DNA of 64,000 bases from Otatea glauca (GCA_036346275.1 CM070717.1:10289178-10353177); one strand, 5' to 3'. Counted from the stretch's first letter, positions 37,041-48,891 are shown. Made by a program: numbers and translations. The notes: generated by a model not told the origin, from the letters alone.

Positions 37041-37835
37041 CTACATCATTAAATTCTCATGCTCACCTTGTGAGCCATTAGATTCATCAAATTTGGCATC
37101 ATAAGTTTCTTCTACCAGTCCAGTTGAATTATTAAATACCCTATATGCTTTGGACTTGGAAGAATATCCTAGCATGATGCCTGTATCATATCTAGTTTGA
37201 AATTTACCCAAATGAGTTCTCTTTTTATAGATATATACTTTACAACCAAATACACAAAAATATGATATATTGGGTCTTCTACCCACCAATAATTCATAAG
37301 GAGTTTTCTTACGCAATCTATGAAGATAAAGCGTATTAACAGCATGACAAGCAGTATTGATGGCTTCAGCCCAAAAAGAATCAGAAGTTTCATATTCATC
37401 TAGCATAGATCTAAACATTTCAATTAAAGTTCTATTTTTTCTTTCAACCACACCATTTTGCTGAGAAGTATATGTAGCAGAAAGTTCATGCTTAATTCCT
37501 AATTCATCACAGTATTCAATAATATTGGTATTAATAAACTCAGATCCATTGTTACTTCTTATTTTCTTGATGGGACAATCAAATTCATTTTGAGCCCTTT
37601 TAGCAAAAGTTTTGAAGATTTTTCCAACTTCACTTTTATTGGGCAAAAAGAATACCCAAGTGAATCTGGAGAAATCATCAACAATTACCAGACAATATGA
37701 GTTACCGCTAATGCTAGCATATGAAGTGGGACCAAATACATCCATATGCAGAAGCTCAAGTGGTCTAGTGGTGGACATGATACTTTTAATTGGGTGAGAA
37801 TTAGCTACTTGTTTGCTTGTTTGACAACACAACAT
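37041..37835 (-). pseudogene. Integrase of the Sirevirus-type element, catalytic Asp changed to Asn
   Basis: The first catalytic Asp is in LLHMDVFGP and the Glu in QQNGVVERKN, but the second reads IRSNNGSEF instead of the usual S-D-N-G: codon AAC at 37551-37553 (complement) replaces GAC. The C-terminal part has the copia-type GCKVYIY and GIMLGYSSKSKAYRVF. The frame is shifted relative to the protease block just upstream (overlap at 37805-37835). The enzyme should be inactive. Confidence 0.92.
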
Positions 37836-38362
37836 AGCTTATTCTTTTCAAATTTAACATCTTTCAGACCCACCACTAGCTCATTTTTAAAAAACTTTTT
37901 GAGATTAGACATACTTATATGCCCAAGACACCTGTGCCGAAGCCATCCAAGAGAAACTTTGGCTAACAGGCAGGTCAAGATGCATGAGGAGTTAGATTTG
38001 AAATCTACTAAGTAGAGATTTTGAAATCTGAAACCTTTGAATATAAGCTTTTCATTTTTATCAAACACAGTTACCCCATCAGATGAGAAGATACAATGGA
38101 ATCTAAGATCACATAATTGAGCAACAGATAATAAGTTGAAATTTAAGGAATCAACAAGAAGAACATTGTCAATAGAGTGATCATCTGATATAGCAATCTT
38201 ACCAAGACCTTTTACCTTTCTTTTGCTGTTGTCTCCAAAGGTGATTTTGTGACTTGGATCACTTTCTCCTTCAATTGAAGTGAACATTCTTGAGGTCCCG
38301 GTCATGTGTTGAGTGCAACCACTGTCAATTACCCAATGTCTGCCTCCACTTTTATAGTTCAC
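37805..38362 (-). pseudogene. Protease and GAG-pre-integrase of the Sirevirus-type element
   Basis: HWVIDSGCTQHMTG holds the catalytic D-S-G of the copia aspartic protease. It is followed by NLLSVAQLCD and the GAG-pre-integrase zinc-binding part (RHRCLGHIS, then KLCC). The reading frame opens at a GTG after stops in all frames at 38345-38371, and is shifted relative to both gag and integrase. Confidence 0.9.
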
Positions 38363-38370
38363 CTACAAGT

Positions 38371-39535
38371 TCATTTCTTTACTTTAGGTACCCAAATACT
38401 TTGGGGTTCTTTGATGTTAGTTACAGCCAGTTTAGGTTTAAAAGGGTTTAACAACATGGCCTTTGGTACCCACACAGCTTTAAGTTTCTTATCAAGATTT
38501 GAGGGACCTACATATTTTACATTTGTTTTGCCCCTAAAATCTTTAAATAGCATGTAATGGGCATCTACCATACAACCCCTTTTGGCATGAGAAACATTTG
38601 CAAGATAGCAATTTTTTGATTCATGGTTTGATTTATGACAGTAATAGCACTGAGTGCTTTTCTTGACAAAAATCTGTTCGAGATGACTTGATCCACTTTT
38701 CTTAGGCAAACTGTTGGGTTTATACCCTAAGCCCTTTTTGCCCAAGTTGGATTTTTGTTCGACAAGAATTTTGTCAAGAGTAGCACTACCAAGAAAACAT
38801 TTTTCTAAACCTTTATCAAATTTGGCTACCTTTGTTTTTAGTTCTTCATTCTCAGTTTTAAGCTCCTTAGCATAGGAAGCATATTGGCAATTACCATTAC
38901 AAGTATCAGAAGAACTGAAGGTCATAATTTCTTCTTTAAATAAGTCACATGAGACTGATGCATCACATAGAGAAACATGACTGGATTTGTTTGCTAGCAT
39001 TTCATTTTCAATTTCTAGCTCACAGTAGTTGGTCTGCAAGTTTTCATGATTCTTAACAAGCAAAGCATGACTTGTGACCAGATCTTTATGAGTTTGTACA
39101 GACTTTTCATGTTCATACAAAAGTTTATCATACTTGTCTGTTAGCAACTTTTGGTTATTAAACAAGCCAGTAATAGTTTTCTTAAGAGTTCTAGTTGAAT
39201 TTGTTTTATCATGCAAAGCATTATTTAGCTCTTCAACTAGTTCTACTAGCTCATCATAAGAAGGTGAGTCACTAACCTTTTCCTCGTCTGATCTTGCCAT
39301 CAGACAGAGAGGAAATGAGGGTGGTGGTGGAGTTGACTCATCTAAGGCAAGCCCAGCTAGCCCCTTTGACTTTGAATTTTCATCATCCGAGGATGAGTCT
39401 TCACTTGCACTTTCTTCATCAGTGACCCATTCTCCTATGTGAGCTTCTCCTTTTCCTTTCTTCACAAATTTCTTGGAGTAGCTTTTCTTGAAAAACTTAT
39501 TCTTGGGTTTTTCATGAGTCTTCTCCTCATCCTTA
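38371..39535 (-). pseudogene. Gag C-terminal extension with coiled coil and second zinc knuckle
   Basis: After an acidic Ser-rich start it is helical and charged for about 150 residues (many K, E, L and N; likely coiled coil). A second knuckle follows (CYYCHKSNHESKNC, C-x2-C-x4-H-x4-C) and then the repeated IWVPKVKK-type motif near the end. It is in the frame that would follow gag if one base of the AAAAAA run at about 39545 were absent. This long extension fits Sirevirus gag-pol. Confidence 0.85.
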
Positions 39536-40480
39536 TCATTCTTGTTTTTTGTACTTGCTCTTCTTCTTGATTTTGTTGGGACACCGAGCAGCTATGTGCC
39601 CCTTTTCATTGCATTCAAAGCATACAACATTAGAAAAAGGATTTTTCTTTGAGTAAGAGTTTGACCTTTCTTTGTCTTTGAAATTGACTCTTCTCATGAG
39701 TTTGTTGGCTCTTCTCATGAGTAGAGCTAACTTCTTCACATTTTCAACCTCATCCTCACTTGACTCATCATTATCTTCGTCAGATGAGTCTTGTATAACT
39801 TCCTTGGCTTTGAGTGCGATGGATTTCTTCTTTGGAGCATCTTCTTCAGCCAATGTGAGCTCATGAGTAGATATTTTAGCTAGTAGCTCGGTGGGAGTGA
39901 GCCTCTTGAGATCACCACTGTTGGATAAATACGTGATCAAACTATGATATGCTCGAGGAAGCACTCTAATCATCTTCCTGCATACCTCAACATCAGAAAT
40001 TTTAGTTCCTAGGCCTTTTAGTTCATTGACAATAGGATTTAGCCTAGAGAACATGTCATTAGCATTTTCTTGAGAAAGCATTTTGAATTGATCAAATTTT
40101 TCACGAACAACATAATATTTTTCTTCTTTTACATCAGAAGTACCTTCGTGAATTTCTTGTAAAGTTATCCATATATTATAAGCAGAGGTAAGATTACTTA
40201 CTCTATTAAAAACTTCTACGCTAAGATAGGAAAATATGGCATTTCTAGGTTGAGCATCATACTGCATATTTTGAATCTCACCAGGAGTGGGTTCACCATA
40301 CACAGATTGCCCTTCGGGCATGACACGAGGAGGCAAAGGTTTTTTAGTAACTCTCCACACATCATACCCGATAGTTTCTAAATAGCATCTCATTCTAATT
40401 TTCCAATAAGCATAATTTGTGCCATCAAAAACAGGTACTCTACCAATACTAACAGTTGCGGATCCATTTCCCTCAGCCAT
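39536..40480 (-). pseudogene. Gag of the Sirevirus-type element, ended early by a frameshift
   Basis: The ATG at 40480 lies about 30 bp inside the primer-binding site. The protein has the UBN2/copia gag core (VFDGTNYAYWKIRMRCYLE near residue 16, YNIWITLQEIHEGTSDV near 105, EKFDQFKML) and a CCHC knuckle CFECNEKGHIAARC near residue 290. It stops after KKKSKYKKQE, within an A6 run, and the family sequence continues in the next frame. It forms the particle and binds RNA. Confidence 0.92.
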
Positions 40481-40512
40481 TTACCAAAGCTAGTTAAGCT
40501 AATAAAGGTAAA

Positions 40513-40528
40513 CCAAGCTCTGATACCA
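40513..40528 (-). other. Primer-binding site, initiator tRNA-Met
   Basis: On the minus strand TGGTATCAGAGCTTGG starts two bases after the 5' LTR. Its first 12 bases are the complement of the 3' end of plant initiator tRNA-Met, the usual primer for copia elements. Confidence 0.95.
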
Positions 40529-40530
40529 CT

Positions 40531-42366
40531 TGAAGGATCTAGTTTGCCTAGAGGGGGGTGAATAGGCAACTTTTATAAGTTTTAACTTCTTAAAAACAAT
40601 TCACTATTTTATAAAAGAGAATAACTCACAACAGAGTATAATATGAAGTAAACACAAACAATAATCACAGCGAAAGCAATAAGAGAAATAAAACACAAAT
40701 GAGACAAAGATTTATCCCGTGGTTCAGAGCCGCACTCCTAATCCATGTTGAAGCACTTCTTCAGAAGTATTGCTTCTCCAAAGCTAGTCGCAGTAGCTCT
40801 GGTGATCACTCAGGTAACTCTTTCACTACTCCAGTGAGGTGAGTACCAAACCTCTCACAATCACAGTGGCCTTCCACAATCACTTTTGGACAGGTCGCAC
40901 TGTGTACTTCCTCCAAGCTGTCTAGGATCACTAAGATCCAAGAGTAATAAACCTTGCACAAGTTCTATCTCTTGGTTCACTTCGCAACTCACACAGCTAG
41001 ACTTTGGCTTGGAGCTAAAACACTTAGAGATGTTTGAGAATTTTGGTTTGAAAGAGAAGCACAGACTCCTTTTGAGAATGAGAGCTATTTTCAATGCTAA
41101 AATTTAAAGGAGTTCGTTCTATATCATGGTAGACGGCTCAGGAAATGCTTATATAACCATTTGGAATGAATATAGCCGTTACACCTGCTACTATAGCCGT
41201 TGGACGTGTCAGATGTCAGAAATATCAGAAAAGTACACGTACAACGGACTAAGTAATAGTACTTAGCGATACTGGACATATGTATGACGGACCAAATTTG
41301 AACATATACGATGGACCAAAAAATTTGGTCCATTGTACATAGGCTTTACATAGAGTTTGGTTCGGCATTCAACTGAGAGAGATACATGTACGTCGGACCA
41401 AAAAATTTGGTCCGTTGTACATGGGCTTTTCAAAGAGTTTTGTGTGGCATAGAGACATATGTACGTTGGACCAAATATTTTGGTCCGTCATACATGAAGA
41501 TTTAAAGATCAGTAGCCAAAGACCTTTTCAACAAAAATTAGTTTTATCCAACCGATTTACTTTAGCAACGGACTAAAATTTTAAGCAAGAATGTTTGGTC
41601 TGTTATCAAAGCAAAAACCTTTTGAAAGAGAAAGAATATCCATTTAAGGTTTCAATAAATAGGACTTCAAAGATTGGTCCGGCCAAAGACTTATAAACTG
41701 AATGAGTGCCGGACCAAAATATTTGGTCCGCTGTAGATGGGAAACGGAGAATATTTTGGCCTGTCACAGAGGAGTGACTTTTACATGTATGCCGGACCAA
41801 ATTATTTGGTCCGTCATACATAAATAATCATTTGGTTGACAAATGATTTTTAAAAGGAGTTTTTACCAAGGACGAAAGAATATGAAAACAAGAGTTTTGG
41901 TCCGATGAGCAGGTATTTTGATGGGAGTTTCGACACAGAAGATTTTCAATGTTGGACCAAAGAATCTTTTGACTTGAGAAGATATGCTGTGTATGCAACG
42001 GACTAAAGAAGTGGATAGCTGAAATTTAGTCCATTGTATACTAAAAATATGATTCAAAGGTCAATGTCTAAGTATCTTTTGCCTCGAGAAATCTAGTTTT
42101 GTCTTTGCCTTATGATCTAATCCACTAGCTTGTGCAAATTCCCTCTTTAGACAACCAAAAAAGAAAAACAAACCTAGCTATTTGACTTGAATCATCTCCC
42201 AAGTCATAAACTAGAAACTGAGCACCTTAATCTTTTTAGTCCAACTTTCTCCAGCATTGATTCCAGCATATGTTCTTCAAAGCTTTAAGTATTATTAACT
42301 TAGTCATCAATACCAAAACTGTAATAAAACACAATAACAATAATTGAGGGGGCCTAGATGCTATCA
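40531..42366 (-). mobile_element. 5' LTR of the Sirevirus-type element
   Basis: 1836 bp, nearly identical to 28372-30210 with scattered substitutions and small indels (for example ggggggggg versus ggggggg near the inner end). It holds the same set of CGGACCAAA palindromes. Being upstream on the minus strand it should carry the active promoter. Confidence 0.94.
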
Positions 42367-45300
42367 CGTTGGTATCGCCCACACTTACCGAGGGGAGCGC
42401 GAGCAATAGTCAAAGAACGACGACCGCTCGAGTTTATGCATTAGATGGTTGAAAACAATTCCAGGTACCCGGATATGTGTCTAGTGCTAGTTCCCAAGAT
42501 CAACGCCTAGCACCCACATATCCCGCATTCGAGACGTATCGCAACACATACACATGAAACTAAGCAGTTGATATAGCATAAACATAAACTAGAACTAGTA
42601 CAACTACTTACTATTACATGTAGTGGCCGACCGGGCAAATATTACAAGTTCATAAGTAAAGTGCAGCGGAAATAACACATATAACAAAAACGTGATAGTG
42701 GTATGCCCATCCCTACCCAAAGGCAACCGACTTGGGAAAAACCCAAGTTCATCCGTCAACATGATCGTCGTTCCCCGGAGTATAATAAGCGTCGTCGCGG
42801 CATTCTTCCATTTCATCTTCTATATTATATTGATTAAGCAACTATGAGTACATGTATGTACTCGCAAGACTTTAGTGTATAGAAATATTGTAAATCCAAG
42901 CTAGAGCAAGGATATTAAGTTTCTACACTAGTCTCATTTTTAGCACAAAGCAGATTTTGTTTAACAAGTGAATGTTGCATAAAACGGTAACAGAATTGTA
43001 AAGAGCATTTAATAAGAAGCTAATAACAGTAAGTACAATTCATATCCATCATTCCACATCCCTCCTTGGCTGCGAATAGCGAATAAAAACAGCCATCCTT
43101 GGCTCATGAGTTCACCGATCCATTCCAAAACCATTTTCAAAAGTTTCTATACTTGACATTATTTTCCCAAGTTGCTCATGTTCGTGAGCACGGCTAATTA
43201 ATTAGATTTTAATATCTACAAAGAGTGTACACTTTACCCACATGACACATTCTAGCAATCATGTCAACCATGCCTCGCGATACGTACCGTACCCGATTTG
43301 TTAGACTGTGATGAAACCGTTCAACTACTTAAAGCTTAGCCTTGCACCAGCGACAGTGATGTGAACCCTTGCCATAGTTTCGGAGATCCTGAACCGATGG
43401 TGCCCCACGGAGAACTCTCCCCATGACAAGGCATACACCGTTATATTGGAATGCTTGGGCCCCAACACCTCGGTGAAGGGAGCACCTAGAACGACACCAG
43501 TCCATCGGATCGTCCATACTACTTCGGCCTACCAAAATGCAAGGCTAAACTCTAACTAATCTAGTGAGTTTAGACTATCCCATACTAGCACATGTGGTTG
43601 CACCAAAACACTTAGGTGATAGCATCAAGTTCGGTCCTTAACTGACCTGGGCGAGAATCTCCCCCTAACTATGTGTGAGGTCCTTTTCATGCCTCAAGTT
43701 AAGTAATAACTCGCCCGCATCTAAATCATAAGTTTGAGATGGATTTTTATCAAATTAAATGGAAACCATACCGTTGTTCCATCCATTTAAACAAAGTTTG
43801 CTCAAAGTAGTTGAAACATCTCCCATCATTTTGAAAGTTGTTCTAATGAGCATGTCTAAGCAATACATATGGTAAGTTTGCAAGTTTTACCCAAGTGACA
43901 TTAAGTATTGTCTAATCCAATACTAGGTTACAATGGCAAGTGTTCAAATGACAAGGTAAAGGTAATGCATACAAGTGGATTTAGCTACCATTACCCACAA
44001 CATAGCAAGTTTAAAACATACACGCCTGCATATAGTTTGATAAAACAACATAAATTTGCAAATATGGGATCAAAATGATCAAAGGAGGGTGCTTGCCTGG
44101 TTGCTCTTCTTTTGGATTATAGTCCGGGTTGTAGTCGATGTCGTTAATAACCAAATCCGAATTATCATCGTCTATGCGTCGAATAATAAAAACCGACACA
44201 AAAGCAAATAACACCGTATCAAATGGGGCAAAAAGAAATCAAATGTAAATACCAAATTAAAACTTACCAAGAAGAACATGGTGATTTTGAGTTCTTGATT
44301 TATCACTTTCATAATGATTTCATTAGCACTTTGCTTACATAAGGCCTTTTCTTGAATGTGTTACTTTCATTCTCTACTATAAGAAGATAAGGTTATAATC
44401 ATAGCTAAGGCTATTTACGAATTCAAGAGGCTAAAATTATGTATCTTTGCATGTATAAGTTCGAATTCTACATGATAAAATTATTTGGATGAATAAAAGT
44501 ATCATTAGTTAAAAAGGCTTTACTTGATTGGTACTTGGCTTTACGTATTCATGCATGGGAGTAATTCCTACATGTTGGATCTAAAATTTTTAACGTATTG
44601 GCTGTTACTACTTGGTTATATGATGGTACTTACATTACCAATGTTTTGGTTCAAGACTTTCGATTTCATTTGTCCATACAAATGACTCTAGCAATGTTAT
44701 TATTTAGGGTGTTTGCTCTAGCAAGTTTTATATGATAAGTTCAAATTAAAATGTTTTTCCATATTTTGGTTGTCCATATACTGGTTTACGATTCTGGGTC
44801 GATTCCCCCAAAATTTAGGTTTAGCCGAGTTGTTTTTCAAGCTGCTGAAAGTGCATAAGTGTTGTAGTCTTAGTGCAGTTTGTAGTTTTTGAAGGGTTTT
44901 GCTTTAGTAGGATTCAGATGAAAGCAAGTTATAATTAAGATATTTTTGCAGAATATGGTAGTATATATACTAAACACTGATTATGCAACATTTTTCCTTA
45001 AATTTACATTTAGACGAGATACTTTACGGATTTTCGAAAAGGCTAATACGACCATGCAGTTCACGCAGTTATGGTCCAGCTTTCTTTCTTCGATTGCGAC
45101 TGCACCTTATGTGATAATCTAAACATTTCTCAGGCATAAGTTGGGGATATCCCTACAAGTGTTTTAAAGATAGTTTTGTGATATTTCACATTTATTTGAG
45201 ATGTTTTTCACGTATAAGGCCATTATGGCTTAATATGGTTTATCTTAAAATTATTCAGAACCATGTCATTTCTATACAGCAAGCTAGTATATGTTATTTT

Positions 45301-47579
45301 AAGGTTATAGCATTTGATTTCGTCGAATTTGAGGTTCGTTTGCGAGAGTTATGAACATTTGATCATTTTGCCGATTGAATGTTTGGGCAACTAGCAAATA
45401 GATTAAGCTAAAGAAAAGTGTAAATGTTTTTGACCATTTACGACCTATGCAATCCCAGCAATTTATCTAAGTTGGTTTCATGAAATGTTGAGCTCATTTG
45501 AACATTATTCTAACCACTTGAATCTTGAATTTTACTAAGAGTTTTAAACAATAAATGTTTTGATTCCAAATACATTCAAAAATAAATGTTTTTGCAGAAA
45601 TGGAGTGAATAGGATTGCAAAAATGGAGTGAATAGGATTGCAGTAACCATGAGAGGGAGGAGGTTACGGCGAACCTGATGGACCGGTCGGCGGCGGCGAT
45701 GCGGTGGCGGAGCAGGCCGGCGACGGAAAGGGGTGAAGCTCGGCAGAGGCGTTGGCCGAAAAGGAGGAAGAAGAAGCGCTCGAACTCGGCTGGGCGACGA
45801 ATGAGCTTCCAGGGGTGAAGAGCAGCAGGCTGGCTACCCCGGTGCAACGGAGGGCGGTCGGAGGGGGCTACCACCGCGCGACCGGAGCGTAGAACGAAGG
45901 TCTCTGGCGCGGTAGTGTTCCGGCGAAGGCAGGCTGTAGAGGAGTAATGCGCTCGGATTAGGACAGCTAGGGGGCCATCTTGGGGTGAAGGAAATGGGCA
46001 GGAGGCTCACCTCGCTGCCGGCAGCTCTGGACAGGGCTTGCCCGGTTTGCTCGAGCTCGGTGATGCTCAGGGCGGAGGAAGCAAGATCGGCAAGCGGAGA
46101 AATCGAAGGAGTTGGCTGCTAATCTTTATGGCCTGGTAATGGCAGTAGGTGACGAAGGTATGGCAAGGGGGCGGAGGAGATGAGTGCTGGCCAGTGGTGT
46201 CCGCGTGGCTGTCGAAGCTTGTCGAGGCACTGCGCTGGCTGCCGTGGAAGAGAGAGGAGGGAGGGAGAAGGAGGAGAGAGGAAGACGTAGAGGCTGACCA
46301 GTGGGTCCTGGGAAGTGTGGAGCCCACTGCCGGTGACAAAGCAATCAGTTCCATCGAGTTCTACGGTGGTCTGGCAGTTGAAAACAATTTAAGGCTCAGC
46401 TCAATTCGGGTATAGCAATTGGGCAGGCTTGCCGAGGGTGCTAGATTGGTTTAAATATTTCACAAATTTTTGTCCTGGTAGAGCAAGGAGTCTAGTTTCC
46501 ATTTTCTTTGGTTTCACTTGATTATCTCTTATAGTTTAAGAACAGTAATTCATCAAATTTGACTGGTTTCAAACTATTTTTGAATTTTTGATCTATTTAT
46601 ATGAGGTGCAAAAATTCTGGAAAAATTATATTTATACATCTTATGTGCTCTATTATTTTACAAAATTATTTGCTATACATGTTGTTTAAAGTTTCATAAG
46701 TTTCTGTGATGTGTTTGATTTAGGTATTTAAAAGTCATCCAATTCCAAAAGTCAAATCTTGAAACAATGAATAAATCCAAAGATAAATTCAAATGAACAT
46801 TCAAATGTGCAACAAGATTTATGAAATTTCACTTTATGTATTTTCTTGAATTCGGGATGTTACAGAACTATAGAGCTTCCAGCCCAACACTATTTGAAAG
46901 ATTTTCCAAGCTTTTATTATTTAAAATAATTTTAGGAATTAAAATAAGCTAAATAAAATAGTAAAAATATCAAAAAAATACTGAAAAAATTCATTAAAAT
47001 ATTTTGAAACATTTGGAACTGAAATAAAATATTTTTGACAAAAGTTTGTTTAAAATTTTCATATAGTTAAATAATTTCCACAATAAGCCTAATTCAAAAA
47101 TATTTAATAACATCGAAATAAAAATCCAGAAAATTCCAAAAATTCACAAATTGCACAAATAACAATATTAAATTAATAAAAACCAAAAAATTGGGATGTT
47201 AGACTTGGCTTCGATGCTGGGCTGCCGGGTTGGGCTTACACTAGGGCTTTGGGCCACATGGGTTGGGTTTCAACCCAAAAGCTAAACCATGATTTTTATT
47301 TGTTTTTCCTTTTTAGAAAAGATAGAAATTCAAATAAACTCCAAATAAATGTCAAACAGACTTGGATAAATCCCAAAAATTATGTAAAATAATTTAGAGC
47401 ATATAGAACCAAAATAAAATAGTTTTGACCATTATTTACTTGAAGATTAATTATATTAAATCTTTTTGAATTAATAAAATTCTATGTTAAGCTTTAATTA
47501 GCAATAACATTTATGAAATTATTTGGAAAGGCTAAAATACTTGAAATAAATTGAAAGATGCAAAAATTGGGATGTTAGA

Positions 47580-47839
47580 GAGACAGAGCAATACATGTTT
47601 GCTACGGATAGAACTCAGAGCCTCTATGATAAATGTGCAAGGTGTCTTAATAAGTACTCTAAGCCCTTCACGGGAATCACATACCGCATGGGAGATTAGA
47701 TTTTTTTTCCTTTTGCCAATTAATGTAGAGATTTCTAACTTAGGATTAATGCAGGAGTTTTGATGGATTAGATACTCCTGTGACATTCACCCGTACAGAC
47801 GTTTGATCAAGAAAAACTTATATTCTCTCTGCTGTGTAG
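47580..47839 (+). other. Non-coding stretch left of the terpene synthase exon
   Basis: This lies between the end of the nested LTR-like elements and the exon. It ends in a pyrimidine-rich run and TGTGTAG, a fitting 3' splice site. No open frame matches a terpene synthase first exon, so this is best read as intron remnant. Confidence 0.5.
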
Positions 47840-48095
47840 GCGGATCCTTCTAGCTTCAACAAATTAAAGGTCCATGTGAGGGATCTATTGCTTAGAGACG
47901 ACGAACCATTACAAAAGCTTAAAGTCATTGATACGATGCAACGACTTGGTTTCGCTTATCAGTTCGAGGAAGAGATCAGTGACATTCTTTACTCCATCTC
48001 GATCCAGGGACCAGAGAATAATCCCACAGATGATGTTCTTTTTACGACCTTATTTTTTAGATTGATTCGGCAGCTGGGTTTTCCTGCATCCTCAG
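47840..48095 (+). pseudogene. Single exon of a terpene synthase (N-terminal domain)
   Basis: The 85 codons read as part of the alpha-helical N-terminal domain of plant terpene synthases: PLQKLKVIDTMQRLGFAYQF, then FEEEISDILYSI, then TTLFFRLIRQLGF. These match in order the conserved helices of sesqui- and monoterpene synthases (roughly residues 60-150 of the full protein). The exon starts after TAG (47837-47839) and ends before GT (48096-48097). It is in frame throughout, starts in phase 0 and ends after one base of a codon, and its size is close to the usual second exon of such genes. Neither the RRx8W exon nor the later exons with DDxxD are in the window. It may be an exon of a gene with TE-filled introns or an isolated remnant; no internal stop is seen. 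Confidence 0.85.
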
Positions 48096-48268
48096 GTAAA
48101 TATATAGTATTTTCGTAATAGGCATTCAGCACATAAACATACGTATATGTTCACTCCATTTCACTCTTTATCTGTAGCATCGGGAGTATTTGTTTCAAAA
48201 TAGTTGTTCTTTAAGAGAATCAAGAATGTAGTTATTACAGTGTATCTACTCTCTACCCTTACATAGGT

Positions 48269-48516
48269 TACTCTGTCCATTCAAAAATATATAGCATGTT
48301 TTTTAATTGTCTTGTCCAATAATATTGGAGATATTTCATATTTTAATGCAAAAAAATTTGCTGTTCCCTCAATAACCTAATACATATATCCATACTTACT
48401 TTCTATTTCCAACATACATTCATTGAATGTAGCACCTTGCACATTTTGGTCATTCTTAATACCTCTTGGTCTAAATGTAAGATAAAATACTCCTTACATT
48501 TTTGACAGAGCGAGTA
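48269..48516. mobile_element. Stowaway-like MITE, diverged
   Basis: The left end TACTCTGTCCATTCAAAAAT and the right end acatttttgacagagcgagta are inverted copies of a TACTCCCTCCGT-type terminus. The 248-bp body is AT-rich and non-coding. A second, much shorter remnant with cagagggagtg lies near 48580-48645. Confidence 0.55.
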
Positions 48517-48891
48517 AGTAGTTGTATTATGTCATTTAATATGGGTATGCATGATAATTCTTTATTATTTTTTCATATGTTTAGTACCTCTTTTGTTTGT
48601 ATGCATAGTGAGTTGTGAAAAAATGCAGTGAAACAGAGGGAGTGCAACTGTTGATTTGAAATACTGTATGTTTGCAGCCTGAGAATGGTTATGTAGTTAG
48701 TTGTAAGAGCATATTTAAATAATTATACCAACTTCCACGAACATATCAATCAGTAGGGCCCACATGCCAGATTTTTTTTTTAAGGACACATGCCAGATTA
48801 TGACAAACTTAATTTGTAACGACATATCTAGAGTTGTCTACATTTCAGTATTTAAGTTGGGGCTAACTGTAACTATTGCTTATGCATGGTG

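Larger units (their letters stand above)
28372..42366 (-). mobile_element. Ty1/copia Sirevirus-type retrotransposon, complete but mutated, 14.0 kb
   Basis: Two 1.84-kb LTRs in the same orientation flank gag, protease, integrase, RT-RNase H and a long downstream ORF. Target duplications are tgttg (28367-28371) and cgttg (42367-42371), one mismatch. The primer-binding site matches initiator tRNA-Met, and AAAGGGGGAGA-type polypurine tracts occur. Order of domains, LTR size, the purine motifs and the extra ORF after pol point to the Sirevirus group. By eye the LTRs differ at about ten positions, indels included, in the first 250 bp, so insertion is not very recent. Confidence 0.93.
28120..46864 (-). 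mobile_element. LTR-like element 4, third shell, target duplication gaact
   Basis: It starts TGTGGGCACCC and ends CGGGATGTTACA, flanked by gaact at 28115-28119 and 46865-46869. Own sequence is 28120-28371 plus 42372-46864, about 4.75 kb; the rest is the inserted copia element. Its interior repeats the family layout: a start-proximal AT-rich part, a gtactcgcaag-like block near 42850, a GC-rich block at 45650-46330 and an AT-rich tail. It is non-coding; the short open frames in the GC-rich block match nothing. Confidence 0.8.
24787..47203 (-). mobile_element. LTR-like element 3, second shell, target duplication cttgg
   Basis: It starts TGTCGGGGCCCC and ends GGGATGTTAGA. The 5-bp duplication cttgg stands at 24782-24786 and 47204-47208, which proves that the two halves belong together although they are 22 kb apart. 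Own sequence is about 3.7 kb (24787-28119 plus 46870-47203). It includes the inverted-repeat element at 27580-27975 and a GC-rich stretch at 26750-27540. No protein-coding frame was recognised. Confidence 0.78.
22457..47579 (-). mobile_element. LTR-like element 2, outermost shell of the nest (interrupted)
   Basis: The start near 22457 shares aatatgtaaatccggaccct and the following 100 bp with the starts at 11928 and 24787. The end at 47579 is GGGATGTTAGA. Its own sequence is 22457-24786 plus 47209-47579, about 2.7 kb; the remainder is younger insertions. The first bases are diverged from TGTCGGGACC and no target duplication was found, so the outer limits are approximate. The unit is non-coding. 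Confidence 0.5.

Noticed and set aside
48660..48720. Third terpene synthase exon after TTTGCAG
   Set aside because: The short translation does not fit the family and has no donor site.
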